Source: JAGWFU01 sp035534575 (GTDB lineage: Archaea; Micrarchaeota; Micrarchaeia; Micrarchaeales; Micrarchaeaceae). From it: DNA of 8,939 nt. Under the pieces are notes generated by a model. The model was not told the origin of the DNA. It ran no database searches and saw only the letters and a list, made by a program, of their open reading frames with translations. Below, one piece after another: positions 6,348 to 8,939 of the stretch (its first letter is position 1; each line of letters opens with the position of its first letter). The stretch is from the NCBI GenBank assembly GCA_035534575.1, contig DATLRT010000045.1, positions 1-8,939 on the forward strand, given 5' to 3'. Made by a program: the position numbers and the translations under genes.

Positions 6348-7991
6348 TTGAAAACGATCGTCACATCCGCCCTTCCCTACTCGTACTCGATGCCCCATCT
6401 GGGTAACTTTACCGGCTCGGTTCTCCCCGCTGACGTGTACTTCAAATACCTGCAGATGAAGGGGGAGGACGCGATATTCATATGCGGCTCGGACCAGCAC
6501 GGCACGCCCATCGAGCTCAGGGCGATAAAGGAAAATGTGGAGCCCATGGCGCTCTCCGACACAATGCACGACCAGATAAAGGCGGCGTTCGAGACCTTTG
6601 GCTGCACGTTCACCCATTACGGCAAGACGCACTCGGAGGCCAACAAGAAGACGGTCTACGAGATATTCGAGGCGCTCAACAAAAACAATTTCATAGTGGA
6701 GCAGGAGAGCACGCAGCCCTACTGCGCCAATGACAAGAGGTTCCTCACGGACAGGCTGATAGAGGGCACATGCCCCTTCTGCAAGAGCAACGAGGCAAGG
6801 GGCGACCAGTGCAACAGCTGCGGCAAGCTTCTCACCCCCGAGCAGATAATCGACCCGCACTGCACCATCTGCGGAAAGAGCGACATAACGTTCAAGGTAG
6901 TGAAGAACCTCGCCATAGCGCTTGACAGGCTGCAAGGCGACATAAAGAAATTCATCTCGTCGGAGTCGAAGAATGACTGGACCAAGAACGCTGTGCACAA
7001 GTCGCTCAGCTATGTCGACGAGGGGCTCAAGCCAAGGGACATAACCAGGAACATGAAGTGGGGATTCCCCGTGCCGCTCAAGGGGTTCGAGGACGCGGTC
7101 TTCTACGTCTGGTTCGACGCGATTATCGGATACATCGGGATCACGAGGGAGTGGGACGAGAAAAGGTGGGAGGGCTACTGGAAGGGCACTGACACAAGGC
7201 TGGTGCACTTCATGGGCAAGGACAACATCGAGTTCCACACCCTGATGTGGCCCGGCGTGCTACTCGGGTCGGAGTTGGGATACGTGATGCCCACAACGAT
7301 AAGGGCCTCAGAGTACCTCACATCAAAGCTGGTGAAGTTCTCGAAGAGCAAGGGCGTGGGGCTTACGATAGACAGGGCGATAGACATCGCTGGCCCTGAT
7401 TACTGGAGATTTGTGCTGATGTACTTGTACCCGGAGACTGCGGACAGCGAATTCACGATAGACCTGTTTGTCGAGGTAGTCAACAAGATAATGAACGGGA
7501 AGGTGGGCAACCTCGTGAACCGAGTTCTCACGATTGCTGCAAGCAACAGGGAGCTGATAGCAAAGGCGAACCCCGGCAAGTACGAGGCCGGAGCGGACGC
7601 AATAATCAAGAAGTACATGGGGCACTTCGAAAGGTTCGAGCTCAGGGAGGCGCTCCATTCACTGGTCGCGCTGGCGGATTACGGCAACGAGCTGATGAGC
7701 AACACCGAGCCTTGGAAACTTGCTAAGATAGCTAAGGAGAGTACTGAAGCGGCAGCAGAATTCTCCGCGATAATGAACGCGCTCATTGAGATAGTTTACA
7801 AGATGGGCATAATGCTGCATCCATTCTCTCCCAGCGCAAGCGCAGCAGCTAGGTCATATTTCGGCGTAAAGGGGCAGCCCGAGATAGTCATGTTCGGCCA
7901 CCCATACGAGATAGATTACTCTATGGCAATAAAGCCGATATTCGAGAAAATAACAGATGGTCAGATAGACGAGCTGAAGAAATATACCTGA
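6348..7991 (+). CDS. metG: Methionyl-tRNA synthetase, catalytic and anticodon-binding part
   Basis: This class I synthetase charges tRNA-Met, initiator and elongator, with methionine. The HIGH motif appears as HLGN (residues 17-20), the methionine-site region as FYVWFDAIIGYIG (252-264), and the KMSKS motif as KFSKS (330-334), as is usual in archaea. The zinc-binding insertion has three CxxC pairs (142/145, 155/158, 172/175). After the third pair the usual His-Phe/Tyr motif is replaced by KNLAIALD, so the second knuckle may be incomplete. The all-alpha anticodon domain has Asn388 and Arg392 in NLVNR and Trp456 in TEPWKLAK. The protein ends at 547 aa, without the C-terminal OB-fold domain, which is encoded by the next gene on the opposite strand. 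The start is TTG: the protein begins at the conserved KTIVTSALPY, no nearby in-frame ATG exists, and GGTG lies 5 nt upstream. Confidence 0.95.
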   Translation: MKTIVTSALPYSYSMPHLGNFTGSVLPADVYFKYLQMKGEDAIFICGSDQHGTPIELRAIKENVEPMALSDTMHDQIKAAFETFGCTFTHYGKTHSEANKKTVYEIFEALNKNNFIVEQESTQPYCANDKRFLTDRLIEGTCPFCKSNEARGDQCNSCGKLLTPEQIIDPHCTICGKSDITFKVVKNLAIALDRLQGDIKKFISSESKNDWTKNAVHKSLSYVDEGLKPRDITRNMKWGFPVPLKGFEDAVFYVWFDAIIGYIGITREWDEKRWEGYWKGTDTRLVHFMGKDNIEFHTLMWPGVLLGSELGYVMPTTIRASEYLTSKLVKFSKSKGVGLTIDRAIDIAGPDYWRFVLMYLYPETADSEFTIDLFVEVVNKIMNGKVGNLVNRVLTIAASNRELIAKANPGKYEAGADAIIKKYMGHFERFELREALHSLVALADYGNELMSNTEPWKLAKIAKESTEAAAEFSAIMNALIEIVYKMGIMLHPFSPSASAAARSYFGVKGQPEIVMFGHPYEIDYSMAIKPIFEKITDGQIDELKKYT

Positions 7992-8318
7992 TTACCTTAT
8001 CCTGCTTCCGGGCGGCAGCTCCTTCTCCGGAGTGAGTATGCACACATTTGTTCCGTCGTCAGCGGCGAGTATCATGCCCTCTGACACGAATCCAGCCACG
8101 CTCTTCGGGTCTAGGTTCGCTATCACAGCTATGTTCTTTCCAAGCAGCTCCTCTTTTGTGTAGAAGCTCTTTATCCCCGCGGCAATGTTCTTTATTCCAA
8201 GCTCGCCGAGGTCTACCTTCAGCCTATAAATCGGCTTTCTCGCGCCCTCAAGATCCTCCACCTCCACAATCTTGCCTATCCGTATGTCCAACTTGGCAAA
8301 ATCGTCAAAGGCAACCAT
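7992..8318 (-). CDS. tRNA-binding OB-fold protein: free-standing MetRS C-terminal (beta) domain, CsaA-like
   Basis: This 108-aa protein is a single EMAP-II/Trbp111-type OB fold. Such domains bind tRNA structure non-specifically, dimerise, and in many archaea act as a separate beta subunit of methionyl-tRNA synthetase. Motifs seen are FAKLDIRIGKIVEVE (residues 7-21), IAAGI followed by YTKEELLGK (45-61), VIANLDPKSVAGFVSEGMILAA (start about 65) and the terminal LPPGSRI. The second half is MetRS-like, while GARKPIYRLKVDLG (25-38) resembles CsaA, so a CsaA-type role is the alternative. The gene faces the catalytic metG, and the two stop codons abut (TGA 7989-7991, TAA as TTA 7992-7994). Fourteen nucleotides separate it from the 131-aa gene upstream. 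No Shine-Dalgarno is visible; a weak TTAAAC about 23 nt before the ATG, inside the end of the upstream gene, could drive a leaderless message. Confidence 0.88.
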   Translation of the reverse strand: MVAFDDFAKLDIRIGKIVEVEDLEGARKPIYRLKVDLGELGIKNIAAGIKSFYTKEELLGKNIAVIANLDPKSVAGFVSEGMILAADDGTNVCILTPEKELPPGSRIR

Positions 8319-8332
8319 AAAAACACAGTGCG

Positions 8333-8728
8333 CTATTGTTTAAGGAATTTTTCAGGAGGAGACGATTGAGTTATAACTCTGGCACCATCCCCGTTAAGTG
8401 CGCTCTTCTTAATCGCATCTTCAACAAGGCGCTCTACTGGCCCGACTATTATCGCCTTAGCCATTCTTGGCTTCTGTTCATACTGGATTTTCAAGAAATT
8501 GCTTACATACTCAGCAGCCCCTGATACTACTACCTTGTCCTTTAGCACTGCTATGACCTTACCCTTGTACTCTACAAGCAGGGAATTAGCCTGCCTGTCT
8601 ATGAAGCTCCATCCCATCCTCTGGTCTTCTGATACCCCCTTGGCTTCAGTAACCATTCTTTCAAATGCGGATGTTCCTGAGTCGGCATTGGTTCCCCTGT
8701 CGCCTCCCTTCATCTTCTTGTGTCCCAT
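8333..8728 (-). CDS. Unrecognised protein with basic tail (131 aa)
   Basis: I cannot assign a family. The first 35 residues are polar and probably disordered, beginning with a basic MGHKKMKGG. The core (about 38-120) looks alpha/beta: WSFIDRQANSLLVEYKG and KVIAVLKDKVVVSGAAEYV suggest paired strands leading into a helix, then AKAIIVGPVERLVEDAIKK suggests a further strand and helix. There are no cysteines, membrane segments or recognisable catalytic motifs. A Lys/Arg-rich start with a compact core would suit an RNA- or ribosome-associated protein, but this is only compositional. The gene precedes the OB-fold tRNA-binding gene by 14 nt on the same strand and may share its transcript, a context that also points to translation. 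CTTATTAAG (8763-8771) provides a likely TATA box. No clear Shine-Dalgarno precedes the ATG. Confidence 0.7.
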   Translation of the reverse strand: MGHKKMKGGDRGTNADSGTSAFERMVTEAKGVSEDQRMGWSFIDRQANSLLVEYKGKVIAVLKDKVVVSGAAEYVSNFLKIQYEQKPRMAKAIIVGPVERLVEDAIKKSALNGDGARVITQSSPPEKFLKQ

Positions 8729-8760
8729 TTCTAGAACTCGTTAATGAACCTTTTTACCAA

Positions 8761-8772
8761 CACTTAATAAGG
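8761..8772 (-). promoter_or_regulatory. TATA box for the 131-aa gene
   Basis: The minus strand reads CCTTATTAAGTG, close to the TTATTAAA element before metG. It is centred about 39 nt before the ATG, giving a predicted leader of roughly 13 nt. A weaker A-rich element (GTAAAAAGG, about 8750-8758) would instead give a leaderless message. Confidence 0.45.
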
Positions 8773-8807
8773 CTTTTGTTCGGAAATCCGCGGCTCATCA
8801 GAAGCCT
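8770..8807. repeat. Inverted repeat between divergent promoters
   Basis: AGGCTTTTG (8770-8778) pairs with CAGAAGCCT (8799-8807), giving nine base pairs with one G-T. The 20-nt loop holds a smaller CGGA/TCCG repeat (8781-8784 and 8787-8790). It lies between the TATA box of the 131-aa gene and the A/T-rich promoter region of the edge gene, where an operator for both would sit. Confidence 0.45.
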
Positions 8808-8862
8808 ATAATAATATATCTGGGCAATAATATAACATCAGGATTTCTGTTCATACAGTGAT
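8808..8862 (+). promoter_or_regulatory. Promoter region and Shine-Dalgarno of the right-edge gene
   Basis: Two TATA-like stretches are present, TAATATAT (about 8812-8819) and ATAATATAAC (about 8826-8835); I cannot tell which is used. GTGAT at 8858-8862 matches part of the archaeal Shine-Dalgarno and lies 4 nt before the ATG at 8867. Confidence 0.4.
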
Positions 8863-8866
8863 TTAA

Positions 8867-8939
8867 ATGAGTCAATTCGGATCGCAAATACACAGGTCTT
8901 CGAGGACGAAGATCTCGGGCAGCGGCAAGAAGGTAATAA
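8867..8939 (+). CDS. rps8e: Probable ribosomal protein S8e, N-terminal fragment
   Basis: Only the first 24 codons lie inside the window and the frame is still open at the edge. The short basic start, with RSSRTKISGSGKK at residues 10-22, resembles the conserved opening of archaeal S8e, where an Arg/Lys-rich segment with a Ser-Gly-Gly or Thr-Gly-Gly turn precedes a basic stretch. S8e is a small-subunit ribosomal protein found in Archaea and eukaryotes. The ATG has a GTGAT element 4 nt upstream and A/T-rich promoter-like sequence before that, which supports the start. The fragment is too short for certainty; another basic ribosomal or nucleic-acid-binding protein is possible. Confidence 0.5.
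   Translation, partial: MSQFGSQIHRSSRTKISGSGKKVI

Noticed and set aside
6337..6351. A four-residue mini-ORF (ATG GTG TTA GCT TGA) whose stop overlaps the TTG start of metG
   Set aside because: Its AGGT abuts the ATG with no spacing, so initiation there is unlikely. GGTG at 6339-6342 is better read as the site for the TTG.
6264..7238. A 324-codon open frame on the minus strand opposite the methionyl-tRNA synthetase gene
   Set aside because: Its translation is low-complexity and Leu/Val/Arg-rich with no recognisable motif, and it is fully antisense to a secure conserved gene. It is a by-product of the codon bias.
8795..8801. A C-box-like CTGATGA on the minus strand, hinting at a C/D box sRNA
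   Set aside because: I found no convincing D box or C'/D' pair at suitable spacing, and the bases are better explained by the inverted repeat.

Overview
The window looks like a piece of an archaeal chromosome. It carries an archaeal/eukaryal-type L10e ribosomal protein, a Dph2 diphthamide synthase, an MCM replicative helicase and an archaeal methionyl-tRNA synthetase with its C-terminal tRNA-binding domain encoded separately. It also has TATA-box promoters, some placed for leaderless transcripts, and a class III (archaeal-type) prepilin. The pilin N-terminus (AQSAMEYLMTYGWAIL) is of a kind I associate with DPANN archaea, especially Micrarchaeota. Arg is mostly AGG and Ile mostly ATA, coding DNA is fairly GC-rich, and gene spacing is tight. 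A Micrarchaeota-like genome is my best guess, but the placement is an inference.

Layout from left to right. (1) L10e and dph2 run forward, 32 nt apart and probably co-transcribed. (2) An unrecognised 85-aa gene runs in reverse, overlaps the 3' end of dph2 tail to tail by 15 bp, and has its own apparent leaderless promoter. (3) A prepilin gene runs in reverse with a Shine-Dalgarno site, a TATA box inside an inverted repeat, and a hairpin/T-rich terminator. (4) Diverging from it, a glutamate dehydrogenase gene is followed by a small two-helix membrane protein gene. (5) mcm runs in reverse with a leaderless-type promoter. (6) Diverging from mcm is the catalytic and anticodon-binding part of methionyl-tRNA synthetase (TTG start). 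(7) Tail to tail with it, with stop codons directly abutting, is a 108-aa OB-fold tRNA-binding domain (MetRS C-domain/CsaA-like), preceded on the same strand by an unrecognised 131-aa gene. (8) At the right edge, a forward gene begins that is probably ribosomal protein S8e.

Functionally this is mostly core information processing: ribosome, EF2 modification, aminoacylation and replication. Nitrogen metabolism (GDH) and a cell-surface pilin are interspersed. I see no mobile element, CRISPR array, tRNA, rRNA or defence system. I did not find a convincing undescribed system. The points most worth a second look are the convergent split MetRS, the two unrecognised small proteins, promoter-based start corrections, and inverted repeats in two divergent promoter regions.
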